Source: Trifolium pratense (taxonomy: Eukaryota > Streptophyta > Magnoliopsida > Fabales > Fabaceae). From it: a DNA stretch of 64,000 bases. The notes beneath the pieces are model-generated. The model was not told the origin of the DNA. It ran no database searches and saw only the letters and a program-made list of their open reading frames with translations. Location: assembly GCF_020283565.1 (NCBI RefSeq), contig NC_060060.1, positions 68,557,257-68,621,256 on the forward strand, given 5' to 3'. Position numbers and translations under genes: made by a program. This document shows, in pieces, positions 48,242 to 58,999 of the stretch (position 1 is the first letter of the stretch; each line of letters starts with the position of its first letter).

Positions 48242-49811
48242 GTCATGTAAATTTGAATAAGATTCAAAATTTCTAAATCCCTCGATATCAGTAAGTCAAG
48301 TTGATATTGTCGAACATCACTCTTATGAACCATATCAAATGTCTTCAGCCTTTCAGTAACGTTGATAGTAACTAATTCAGATCCACTCAATTTAGTGAAA
48401 TTAAAAAGTAAGAATAAGATCAGTATTAATAATATGACCATTTCAGTTTCATTCTCTATAACCATGTTAGATCAGTGTTAACCTTGAATATCTCTGCCAA
48501 AATGATTCAACTCTCTAGTCTGTTATCGATAACCAATTCAAATCAGCATAAATTGAAATTACTCCGGTAGAGTAATGAATTTCCATCACTTGGAAATTAC
48601 TTCTTGTTTTATTCAATCCATTAACTGACCCACTATTCGTCCGAAGTCAAACAACTCAATTCAGTCTCAGCATTAGAAGTTCAAACCTAATGTGTTCAGC
48701 TATCCACACATTAGTACCCGATTGTTTAGTTGAATCTCCATCACATTAGTCTATCAGTTAAATTCTAACAAGATCTAACCCTTACCCTTAAGAGAAAATT
48801 CGAACCCAAGTTCATTTGCATGTTAAATGTACAACTCGTTCACTGTGTTGTACTAGAATGGATTGAAATGGTAGGTGGAAATTTACCCAGAGAACTACGG
48901 GTCCGTTTGCAGATGAGTTAAACTTATTGGCAGAAGGATCTGTAGTAATTAGGTATTTCTCCACTCGTTTTATATTTCAATCGATCCTAGAGTATTTAGA
49001 CGACACATGTGGTGCAGTGGTACATATGACACGTTGAGCGCTTGTAGTGTTCGAAAATGAGAATAACCATGGGAATGAAAACTCTTGGATTTGTCAGTAT
49101 TAACATTCAAGCTTATATCCTTTAGATAACCTTGTAACGTCAACCGGTGCCCCATGTTTCGGTGTGTACCCAACTAGGCCAGATACTGACCTAAGGAAGT
49201 TAGTTGAGTAACGAAGTTGTTGCCGGAAGCAATAAAAAGAAATTAATCGTAACGAAGATTGCTAGAGTGAGAAACTAGTTGAAGTCTAACTCACCGACCA
49301 TCTCACTGAATGAAAGTAAGTTGATGGAATCAGAGTGCGCAACAAGTAAGGATGTAGTTAGTAGTTGACTTGTATCTTGGTAACTTGTCAAGAGAGGAAA
49401 ATTTCATTCCAAGCAACGGGATGTAATTGACTGTGAAACGAGTAATGCACGTGTGATGGGTAAGTATGCACACTGTCACACTCAAACCTTGGATTGTTAG
49501 TAGAGAAGTACTCTTGAGAGAAGAGACAATGTTCGGAAAACACGGTTCAACATGATGAACTAGTAGGAGTAAGTGTACTCCAGTATCGACGTCAAGGGTG
49601 TAGACGAAAGGACTAACATTTCATAAGCATGTGAACTACGAAAAGATAACGGGAACGACTGTTATGGGATAACCACGCACCAAAGAGTCGTGATATTGTA
49701 CATAAGGAGGAATCAATGTCATGAATCGGACGGAAACGTAGACGGTTACCCTGGTGTTGCGTGAAGAAAAATCTGAATTTCGAGGACGAAATTCCTTTAA
49801 GGGGGGTAGAT
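48242..49811 (+). mobile_element. G2 internal region, right part, non-coding
   Basis: No pol frame is recognisable. The end carries the perfect stem-loop GAATTTCG-AGGA-CGAAATTC (49775-49794) and the polypurine tract AAGGGGGGTAGA just before the 3' LTR. With the left part, the interior totals about 3.1 kb, so G2 is LARD-like. Confidence 0.82.
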
Positions 49812-50018
49812 TGTAACATCCCGACTTTAATTAATAGAAGAATATTTATTAGAAACTAATTGGAAATAAGTGAATAAGTATAAAGGGATAATTAATTGGC
49901 ATAAGTGCATTTTGGTGCTAGATGGAAGGATAAAATAGAAATTTCACACCAAGTACATGTCATTGTACTACATAAGGACATGTCATGTGGTATTAAACCA
50001 AGGAGAAAAGATCACAAC
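49812..50018 (+). mobile_element. Start of the G2 3' LTR, interrupted by element B
   Basis: It matches 22858-23064 base for base apart from two differences, then stops at ACAAC where element B begins. The remaining 2.45 kb should resume beyond the right edge. Confidence 0.9.
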
Positions 50019-51057
50019 TGAAATTCCTGGCACACAGTGGACAAGTGTTGCTCAAGGTGTAGTAACACTTGTCTGTTGTAGACAGATGTTGTTACAGGTG
50101 CGCCAACACTTGTCTATAAACAGAGCAAATAACATAAAACAATACAAACAGTAAAGTAAATAACACACGAGAGTTGTTAACCCAGTTCAGCCTAAAGCCT
50201 ACTCTGGGGGATACCAATCCAGGAATGAAGTCCACTATCAGCAGTATTACTTCGAAGCTAAACTCACCCGTTTACAACTTCTCACTTAATCACTACCCAA
50301 TGACCCTTCTACCTAGGAACTCCTAGATATGAGACCCCGTCCCAATTCCCACCTTAACAACACAGACAGCGTTGTTATTCAATTCAACAATCACAACAGG
50401 TGGAGACACACTCCTAAGAAACTAGGATTCACTCTTGCTTAAAAGCTTGCGAGTAAACCACACAACACAATAGAACAATCTCCGTACTTCAAAGCTTAGG
50501 AGAAGTTCACTTTACAACTCAATAACACTCAGGTCCTAAGCTTGCATCAATGAGACACAAGATAGGCTCACAATTAACACTCTAAAATCCCTAAAACACA
50601 CGCTTTGTAAGAACACGATTTTAGATGCTTGAAACCATATGCTTGCCTTCGTATTTATAGCAGTAGAATGACTTGGGCTTCAAGACAAAATTAGGGTTTC
50701 TAGAATTGCGGCAGCTGTGATATATTTTTGAAAACAATAGTTATATTTTTGAAACGCAAAAATATATTTTCCAAAACTATAATTTCTTTGGAAAATAAAA
50801 CTAGGGTTTGGCTGCCTCATGAAACACATTAAACACGTGCGCCTTCCTCTGTAAGAAACCTTGAAACAATTCTTCAAACAGATCTTCAAAAGATTGAGTA
50901 GAAATTTAAACCCGCTAGCTGGCGCGCACGATACAGAGTCAGGTGTCGTTCCAAAGTGTCCCAACATTTGTCACAACACTTGGGGTCAGCACATTTGTCT
51001 CAACACTTGGCTAAAATATGTTTTTGCAAAATGTAGCCAATATACAAAAACCCAACA
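50019..51057 (-). mobile_element. 3' LTR of Sirevirus-like copia element B
   Basis: On the minus strand it begins TGTTGGGTTTTTG and ends CCAGGAATTTCA, 1039 bp. TATAAATA lies at 50659-50652 (minus). The left edge is set by the break in the G2 LTR. ACAAC (50014-50018) is the expected target duplication; its partner is outside the window. Confidence 0.82.
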
Positions 51058-51880
51058 ATCTCCCCCTTTGGCAAATTTTGGCTAAAACAATATTAGACCA
51101 GTATATAGAGGGATACAGTATTACCTTTCCTTCAAGTCAACATGTTCACACAACTAGGAAAGAAAGTAACACATAATAATCAATACTTCCATGATAGTCA
51201 AGTAGCATCAGAGGCAATGTAACAGCGGAATAAAACATCTAGCCTTATGGAACAACACAAGGGAGAAATAAACTCCCAAAGTAGATGCTAAGAAGTAGGA
51301 GAAATAAACTCCTAATAGTTTAACGCGTATTTCTTCAACATAAGAACAACAGGGAAAAATAAATCCCCATAAACATCTGAGAAAAATAAATTCTCAGTCA
51401 TAATGGATAGTGGACTCATTAGTCAGGTGCCATAACACTTGGCACAACATTTGTCATCAAATACATTCAGGCGATCAAGAGATAAAGTCACTCACACTCC
51501 CCCTGAATTCATGCATACGTACACCAGATAAAGAAAGAATATTCACTACTCCCCCTCAGTACATGCATATTACTCACACTCCCCCTCAATACGAGCATAC
51601 GAACAATTCATGCAAACACAGTCACCAGATGTGAGAACATCTGTCCACACACTTGTCACACACACACACACTACACACACTACTCCCCCTTTTTAGCCAC
51701 AATTTAGACAAACACATGCATAGGAAATCATAGTGTAGTAGACAATAGAAGTGTCAGGGTGTAGTTATTACAGACCATAGAGCACACACAGGTGCTAGAA
51801 ATTCAGGGCCTTGCCCAAAAAGGTAATAACAAAGAAACACCAAAAGTACATCAGGAAAATCATAAGAAAAACATCAGAAA
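51058..51880 (-). other. 3' untranslated region of element B with five polypurine tracts
   Basis: On the minus strand AGGGGGAG-type tracts occur at about 51066-51058, 51504-51496, 51556-51548, 51586-51578 and 51690-51682. A CA-rich microsatellite lies at about 51657-51680. No gene is present. Confidence 0.78.
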
Positions 51881-53943
51881 TCATATTGAAGAACTTTCAT
51901 CAGAGTCCTCCATCACATCCTCAGAGCCATCCTCAGAGTCACTAGTTCCTTCTCCTTCTTGTTCATTAGGCTCACCCTCAACAGTCTCAACAGCCTCCTC
52001 AGTCTTCAGTGCCTCAATCACACGATCAATTTTCAATTTTCTTGCCTCAAGGGCTCTGCTAGTCTCAGTAAGATCAGCAATCATCTGCTTTCTTGAAAGT
52101 ACACCAGCCTGGACAGATGTGCCAACACCTGCTGCAGCATTTGTCCCATCCAGCAGCCTCTGCTCAATCACCAACACCCCTTTCCTTTTACAAGGAACAT
52201 CAGTACTTCTTAGTATATCTGGGTGTTGCTCAAGGATGATATTGCATAGCAGAGTAGGGAGAGCAACTGGCTTCTCAACAGCATAAGTCAGGGCATGGCT
52301 TAAGGTTTCTTGAAAGAAATGATATCCATAATCAAATTTGGCCTTGGTACCCACAGCATATATGAACTTTCCCAATCCTCTGGCTACATCACCTGAATGG
52401 GTTGTAGGGACCCAATTGTGTGCAGCTATCCTATTCAAAACAGCATAAAATGGAGAGAGAGAGAAGTTGCAGCCAATTTTGCCTTGCTTGGCCATACCTT
52501 GATCCTGCCACCTGTGAGGACCTTGCAGACCTCATTGTCTGTGACTTTTAGAGGAGCCACTTCATCAGAATCCCTTTGCAAATATTGGTTGATCACAGTT
52601 GGAGAGAATTGAACACACTTCCCACGAACAAATACCTGCCTGTATTCAGGACTTGCTGGATCATTACAGTTTGCAGCCATATTAATCAAAAATTCTTTCA
52701 CAAGCCTGTCATAACACTTGTCCAAACCAACCACAGTTTTCATTAATCCTGCATACTCAAGAGCTTCAACAACACTTGGACATTCAAGAATATCATTTTT
52801 CAAATTCCTTTCCAGAGCTAACCTCCTGTGATACACATACTTCCATCTTGCAGACCCATTCTCCAGATGAAATGAGACATTATCCAAAGGAGCATAGGGA
52901 ACAGTTTGAGGGACCTTCTTCCTTCCTATACTCTTCCTAGATGTGCTGCCAGATGCAGCAACATCTGTCTCTGGCTCAAAATCAGAATCACTAGTTGGTG
53001 GAGCCTTCCTTTTCCTAGTTTCTGTTCTAGGTATTACCTTACTTACAGGTTTTGGAGGTCCATAAAGAGGCTTTTTACTAGTATCTTTTCCAGTCTTAGA
53101 AGGTTTGGGTGTTTGGGCAGGTGTGTTAGCAGTTTCTACCCCTTTACCAGCCTTACTTCTAGTCCTTCTAGCCACACTAGCCTCAGAATTTGTAGGCACA
53201 GCCCTATCACTAACAGTAGTTTCATTTTCATTAACAATTATAACCTCAGGAGTTTCATTCACAACTTTATCAGGAACAGTTTCTTTATCAGTAGCCTTAG
53301 GTGGGGGACTCTCATCAGACTCAGAATAGTCAACAAGGTTTTCTTGTGCCAAAGATGTGGTAACATCTGGCACCACATTTGGCGTAGCGCCATGTGTTGC
53401 AACACTTGGCGCAACATGAGTCTCAGGAGCAGTTTTCTTAATGGACTCATCAGCAACATCATTATTGGTCTCAGTAGAAGCACCAATATTATCATCAACA
53501 GCAACAGGGGAGTTAGGAACACTTTTCCCCAAATTTCCAGATATAGTTGGGGTCTCTACACCTAGGGTTTTATCAGATTTTGGTGTATTAAAACCTAAAT
53601 TAACAGAAATCTTACCAGATGCAGTAACACTTTCAACTGTAGGATTAGCGACAGGCGTTGCAACACCACTTGATGGTAGTGGATCAATGTGAAGTTCAGA
53701 CATTGTAAAAGGCTTACTCGATTCACCTTTCCCTTTCTTGCCTTTACGCGTTGAACTTTTAATTGCAGCAGGAGAGGAAGGATTTGTACTTGTTCGCAAT
53801 GATTTATCCTTCTTTGCAACTGATTTTCTCCTCATCGTTGGACTCGTGGCAGGTATGGTGTTGAGAGGAATAGCATTTATCGCCATTTGTGGTGATGGTA
53901 CAGCATCTGTCTTCGTTGGTGAAGATTTAGCAGAGTTAGACAT
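51881..53943 (-). pseudogene. Env-like ORF of element B, frameshifted
   Basis: The likely start is MSNSAKSSPTK at 53943; an in-frame upstream ATG at 54123 gives a longer, less likely N-terminus. The first 300 residues are Ser/Thr/Pro-rich with Lys-rich clusters. A conserved region typical of Sirevirus env-like or plant transposon proteins follows (RWKYVYHRRLALERNL, EYRQVFVRGK, SPTVINQYL). The frame breaks in a CT dinucleotide run near 52450-52465 and continues in the next frame (SPFYAVLNRIAAHNWVPT) to an acidic Glu/Asp/Ser-rich end at 51881. The shift fits two extra bases. I see no signal peptide or clear membrane segment. Its N-terminus does not resemble H3. Confidence 0.78.
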
Positions 53944-54171
53944 AGTGAGTGAAAAGAGGTGAATTTTGTGATTGAAGAAGATGGAAGTTGAACGTTCTCT
54001 GAGAAAATACAAAGTGGAAGTTGAGTTGATTTGCGTGAGAGAGAAAAGAAGATGAGAAGTTTGCGTGAAGATAGGTTGGTTTTGAAAAACCAATAATAAC
54101 TCCCTTAAGTTAGCGTGCACCAAAAGTGGGAGAGAGAAATTAACTGCTGCACGCTCTCCATGCAGTAACTG

Positions 54172-55508
54172 CTATTGATTTTCAAAAAGGCAAATTCCTA
54201 ATTTGCCCCTCAATTTTTCAAATTGACTTGCGTCCAAAACTTTAGTAAAAATGTCTGCTAACTGTTCTTCAGATGCAATGTGCTCAAGTGTAACAATTTT
54301 TTCTTCTACAAGCTCCCTTATAAAATGATGGCGTATATCAATATGCTTAGTCCTACTATGTTGAATAGGATTTTTAGAAATGTTTATAGCACTCAGATTG
54401 TCACAGTAAAGTGTCATGACATCTTGCTCAACACTATACTCCTTCAACATTTGTCTCATCCATAACAATTGAGAGCAACTACTCCCAGCTGCTATATATT
54501 CTGCCTCAGCTGTTGATAGACACACTATTCTGCTTCTTACTAAACCAAGATACTAGATTGTTTCCCAAGAAGAAACATGCACCAGAGGTGCTCTTTATAT
54601 CATCAGCACTTCCAGCCCAATCTGCATCACAATATCCAATTAAGGTAGAATCATTACCCTGAGAGTATAAAATTCCATAGCCACATGTTCCATTGACATA
54701 TTTGAAGATCCTCTTTACTTGAGTCAGATGACTCATCTTGGGTTCAGATTGGTATCTAGCACAAACACCTACTGCAAACATGATGTCAGGCCTGCTAGCT
54801 GTGAGATATAGCAAGCTCCCAATCATACTTCTGTAGAGACTTTGATCCACATCAATCCCTTTCTCATCTTTGGTAAGCTTCAAGTGTGTAGGTGCAGGTG
54901 TTCTTTTGTGACTACCACCTTCCATTCCAAATTTCTTCACAATGTTTCTTGCATATTTTTCTTGAGAGATAAATATGGTGTCTTCCATTTGTTTGACCTG
55001 AAGACCTAAAAAATAGGTTAGCTCTCCTACAAGACTCATTTCAAATTCAGATTGCATTTGATGCACAAAATGTTCCACCATTTGTCGCGACATTCCACCA
55101 AATACAATATCATCCACATATATCTGAGCTATCATTAACTTCCCTTTCTCTTCTCTTACAAACAGGGTTTTATCATTTCCACCCTTCTTGTATCCATGGC
55201 TGACAAGGAATTCAGTCAGTCTTTCATACCATGCTCTAGGGGCTTGTTTCAATCCATAGAGTGCTTTCTTTAGTTTGTAAACATGGTAGGGAAAGCTTGG
55301 ATCTACAAACCCTTTTGGTTGTTCAACATATACCTCTTCATTTAGATAGCCATTTAGGAATGCACTTTTTACATCCATTTGATATAGCTTGAATTTTAAA
55401 ATGCATGCCACAGCCAAGAGTAATCTTATGGACTCCAAGCGAGCAACTGGAGCAAAAGTTTCATCAAAGTCTACTCCTTCTATCTGGGTGTATCCTTGTG
55501 CTACAAGT
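54172..55508 (-). pseudogene. Pol of element B, reverse transcriptase to RNase H, interrupted and frameshifted
   Basis: The frame covers reverse transcriptase from LVAQGYTQ through the YVDD active site ([11 protein letters not shown]) to RNase H ([26 protein letters not shown]). It breaks near 54515-54530, where SKKQNSV runs into a wrong frame; the change fits loss of one GT from a short GT run. The upstream protease, integrase and gag lie beyond element C, outside the window. Element C is inserted after CAAGT (55504-55508). Confidence 0.9.
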
Positions 55509-57179
55509 TGTTGAGACAAAATCCTATTTTGATGTTTTAAAGATAACAACCCTTAATTAAATTTTAATTTGATTCTGATCATTTTGTGATCTAACAAGTG
55601 CTCTTGAGTGATTTAATTTAAGAACAGATGCAATGGATTAAATTAACCTTGTTTCACTCATAAGAAAAGAATCAAGCACGTTTTAGACAAATCTGCCTCA
55701 AGAGAATGATCTCAGATTGGTCTCCAGACTTATGTGTTCTAAAGCATAAGCGCTTATTCAAGTCAACTGGTACAAGACAAGAATGAACTTTTAAGTTGGA
55801 CTTATTAAAGGATCATAACAGTGCAAATAAGTCATTTAAGGCAAGGAATTGATTTTGGTTCTTGAGCTTACTCGAATAAGCTTCTTTAAGGAATAATAAC
55901 TTCACATCTTGCAACAAGGCTTTATGTTCTCCAAGAACATCATTAAAGAAGTTAATCTAGACCAATGAGAACTCAGCAACAAGTACATACAGCTTGCAAT
56001 GAAGTTTCATATCTGATCCAAAGTACAAGCTTATGACATGGGTGGCTACACTCTCCCATAAAATAGTACTTATCTCACTATTCATGTGTCCTTTGAAGGA
56101 CAAGTGAACAGTGGCTACTCTATGCCTTTGATGAAGAGTTTACAGCTGGTTGACAACTTGCAACAACTTGCAACAGCTATATTTTCGTTGGACCTTATCC
56201 ACACCATCTCAGAGAATGGTCTCCAACGTCCTGGAGAATGATCTCCCAGTTTCTGCACTTAGGTGGCAATCTTATCCAAATGAATTCAAATTCTTATTTT
56301 CCCACATGGGAAATACATTTGCAAGGGATATACACTCAGAGACAACTCATTGACAGTTGGTGGAAGAATATTTCTGACCAACAAGTACAATGTGACAGTC
56401 AGAGACCATTAGAAGATTGATCTCCTGGAGCATCTCAAAGACAAAATCACATGGGCTGTTTTGTTTCTCTCACAACGGCTAGTTCCTCACTCACAACGGA
56501 TATGTGTGATGTCCAAGCAACAAAGGAGCATCTCCATCTATAAATAGCACGTTGGTTTAATTGGAAGAGCAAGAACTTCAAGCACACAAAGCAATCTAAT
56601 ACATTCAAACAAGCTCTCCTTTTCACTCTTACTCTAAAGCTCTTTAGAAATCTAGGATCATATATTTGTAGAGTACTTTGAGTGTATCAATTTGTAAGCT
56701 TCACATCCGGTTAGGTGTATAAGCTTAGATCCAAAGAAATTATTTGAAAAACCTTAGGATTCTCTCAAGTCAATTGGGTATAATTGATTGAGGTAGAGCA
56801 GCTGGTTATAGCTGGATACTTTGTGATCTTGGTTTAAGATCATAAAGGGTCTTTGATCTGGGCTTAGATCAAAGGGAAGTTTTCTGTAATCTTGGTCTAG
56901 ATTATAGTGGATAATCTCACGCAAGTGGGGACTGGAGTAGCCCATACTATTAAGGGGTGAACCAGGATAAATTCATTGTGTTATTCTCTCTTCCCTTACT
57001 CCTTTTTATTTGTGCAAGCACTAACTCATTTTACTGCACTTATATTCCAGGAGAACGTTCTCCAGTCAGTCTAACCGTTTACTGTCATAGTGTGTGTTGT
57101 GCTTAAATTGTTTTGCAGTTCAAATTTTAAAGGGTCACAATTCAAACCCCCCTTTCTTGTGACAAACATTGTTACTTCA
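55509..57179 (+). mobile_element. 5' LTR of Sirevirus-like copia element C
   Basis: It begins TGTTGAGACAAAATCC and ends TTACTTCA (1671 bp). The ends are very like those of element A. TATAAATA at 56539-56546 is a good promoter candidate. The primer-binding site TGGCATCAGAGC follows at 57182-57193. The 3' LTR is outside the window. Confidence 0.9.
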
Positions 57180-57253
57180 ATTGGCATCAGAGCACTGCCT
57201 CTAAAAGCTAAGCATCTAACAAGTGCTTGAGGAAAAGATTCAGGAAGGAAGTA

Positions 57254-58999
57254 ATGTCTAAACCTGCAAAATTCATCTCAGAAGGAGGATCATCAACTAG
57301 ACCACCTCTTTTTGAAGGAAATGACTACTACTACTGGAAAGACAAGATGGAATTGTTTCTTAGGTCACAAGATATCAACATGTGGGCTGTAGTAGAAGTT
57401 GGAGACTATGCTCCACTGGTCAAAGATTCATTCACACCAAAACCACAGCTTGAGTGGACAACTCAAGAATCTGACAGGGTACTACTAAACACTAAAGCTC
57501 AATTATTTATTAAAAGTGCTTTGTGCAGGGAAGAATATGACAGGATCATGGAATGCAAGACGGCCAAAGAAATGTGGACCACTCTTCAAACACACCATGA
57601 AGGAACCAGCCACATAAAAGAAACAAGGATTGACATAGGAGTACGAAAGTTTGAACTGTTTGAAATGAATAACAGTGAAACTATAGATCAAATGTATGGA
57701 AGGTTTACAGTCATCATAAATGAGCTAAATTCTCTTGGTAAAAAATATACCACACATGAGAGAATAAGAAAGCTACTAAGATGTCTACCAGAAGAATGGA
57801 GACACATAGTAACTGCAATAACTGTAGCAAAAGATCTCAAAACAATGGATCTGGAAGATTTCATTGGATCTTTAAAAGCTCATGAAGCAATACTTCAAGA
57901 GAAGAAACCAGCTCTAGAATCACAAGTAGAAGAAAACTTAAAAAGGGAAATAACATGTGATGAAGAGAATCCTCTTCAACAAGATGATGAGGAAGAAATG
58001 GCTTTTCTCTCAAGAAGAATCCAAAAGCTAATGATGAGAAGAAATCAAATCAAAAGATCATTCCCATCAAGAAGAAATGAAACAGACTTAAGTCAAGTAA
58101 AATGCTACGGATGCAATCAAACTGGACATTACAAAAATGAATGTCCAAAGCTAAGGCAAAGAAAACCTCCCTACAACAAATCCATGATGGCTACATGGGA
58201 CGATCTAGAAGAATTACCAGAAGAAGAAGAAGCAAATGTTTGCCTAATGACCAGAACTGACTTTGATGAGGTAAACCTTGAACCTTGTTCATCATGCATG
58301 AAAACTGAAAAATTATTTGATAATCTCTTATATGATTCACAAATTACTGCTCAAAAATATGATCAACTTAAAATTGAACTTACTAGAGTAATTCAAGAAA
58401 AAGATGAATATAAAACTAAAAATAAAATTTTAGAAGAAACTTTGGAAAAAGCTCAGCATGATCTAGATAAAGTTTATAAGTTAAAAGAAAACTTAGAACT
58501 AAAACAAAGTGTTTCAGTTTTAGAAAAAGACATAACCAAATGTGTGAAAACTACTGAAACTTTTGAAAATATTATAGGAGTTCAACAAAGAGTTGTTGAT
58601 AAAGATGGAATAGGTTCTAAAACGTATCAAACAATTTATGATAAAAATTTCTTACCTAAAAAAGATCAAAAAATAAAAAGACTATTTTGTTCCTTCTGTC
58701 ATAAACATGGACATATAAGATACTTTTGCTTTAAGAAAAGATCTACACACCATGTAAAAGATCATTCTCCAGATAATCTCCAAAACTATTTTCAAAAGAA
58801 ATCATACAAAAGATCACCTCATAAGAAAATACCATTTAAAAACACTAACCATCAAGGACCCAAAACACTATGGGTACCAAAAGTCTTACTAAACTCAGAT
58901 GCAGGAATGTCTGCTAGCAGTCAAGAAAAAGCCATGGTACTTGGACAGTGGCTGCTCGAGGCACATGACCGGAGACAGACACAGCTTCCTTTCCCTTGA
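57254..58999 (+). CDS. Gag of copia element C
   Basis: This is an intact gag frame of about 580 residues. The start MSKPAKFISEGG aligns with the gag start of element A and is preferred over the in-frame ATG at 57227. A UBN2-type gag domain (DYYYWKDKM, TLQTHHEGT, RIRKLLRCLP) is followed by CCHC knuckle CYGCNQTGHYKNEC, a Lys/Glu-rich coiled-coil-like stretch and a second knuckle CSFCHKHGHIRYFC. The end (EKAMVLGQWLLEAHDRR) is the other-frame reading of the protease region of pol, which lies +1. The overlap runs 58893-58999. Confidence 0.92.
   Translation: MSKPAKFISEGGSSTRPPLFEGNDYYYWKDKMELFLRSQDINMWAVVEVGDYAPLVKDSFTPKPQLEWTTQESDRVLLNTKAQLFIKSALCREEYDRIMECKTAKEMWTTLQTHHEGTSHIKETRIDIGVRKFELFEMNNSETIDQMYGRFTVIINELNSLGKKYTTHERIRKLLRCLPEEWRHIVTAITVAKDLKTMDLEDFIGSLKAHEAILQEKKPALESQVEENLKREITCDEENPLQQDDEEEMAFLSRRIQKLMMRRNQIKRSFPSRRNETDLSQVKCYGCNQTGHYKNECPKLRQRKPPYNKSMMATWDDLEELPEEEEANVCLMTRTDFDEVNLEPCSSCMKTEKLFDNLLYDSQITAQKYDQLKIELTRVIQEKDEYKTKNKILEETLEKAQHDLDKVYKLKENLELKQSVSVLEKDITKCVKTTETFENIIGVQQRVVDKDGIGSKTYQTIYDKNFLPKKDQKIKRLFCSFCHKHGHIRYFCFKKRSTHHVKDHSPDNLQNYFQKKSYKRSPHKKIPFKNTNHQGPKTLWVPKVLLNSDAGMSASSQEKAMVLGQWLLEAHDRRQTQLPFP

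Noticed and set aside
48151..48465. 104-codon minus-strand frame with a hydrophobic start
   Set aside because: It crosses the LTR end and target duplication of element A, so it is an accidental fusion frame.
49613..49819. 68-codon minus-strand frame at the G2 3' end
   Set aside because: It is the reverse of the stem-loop and polypurine region.
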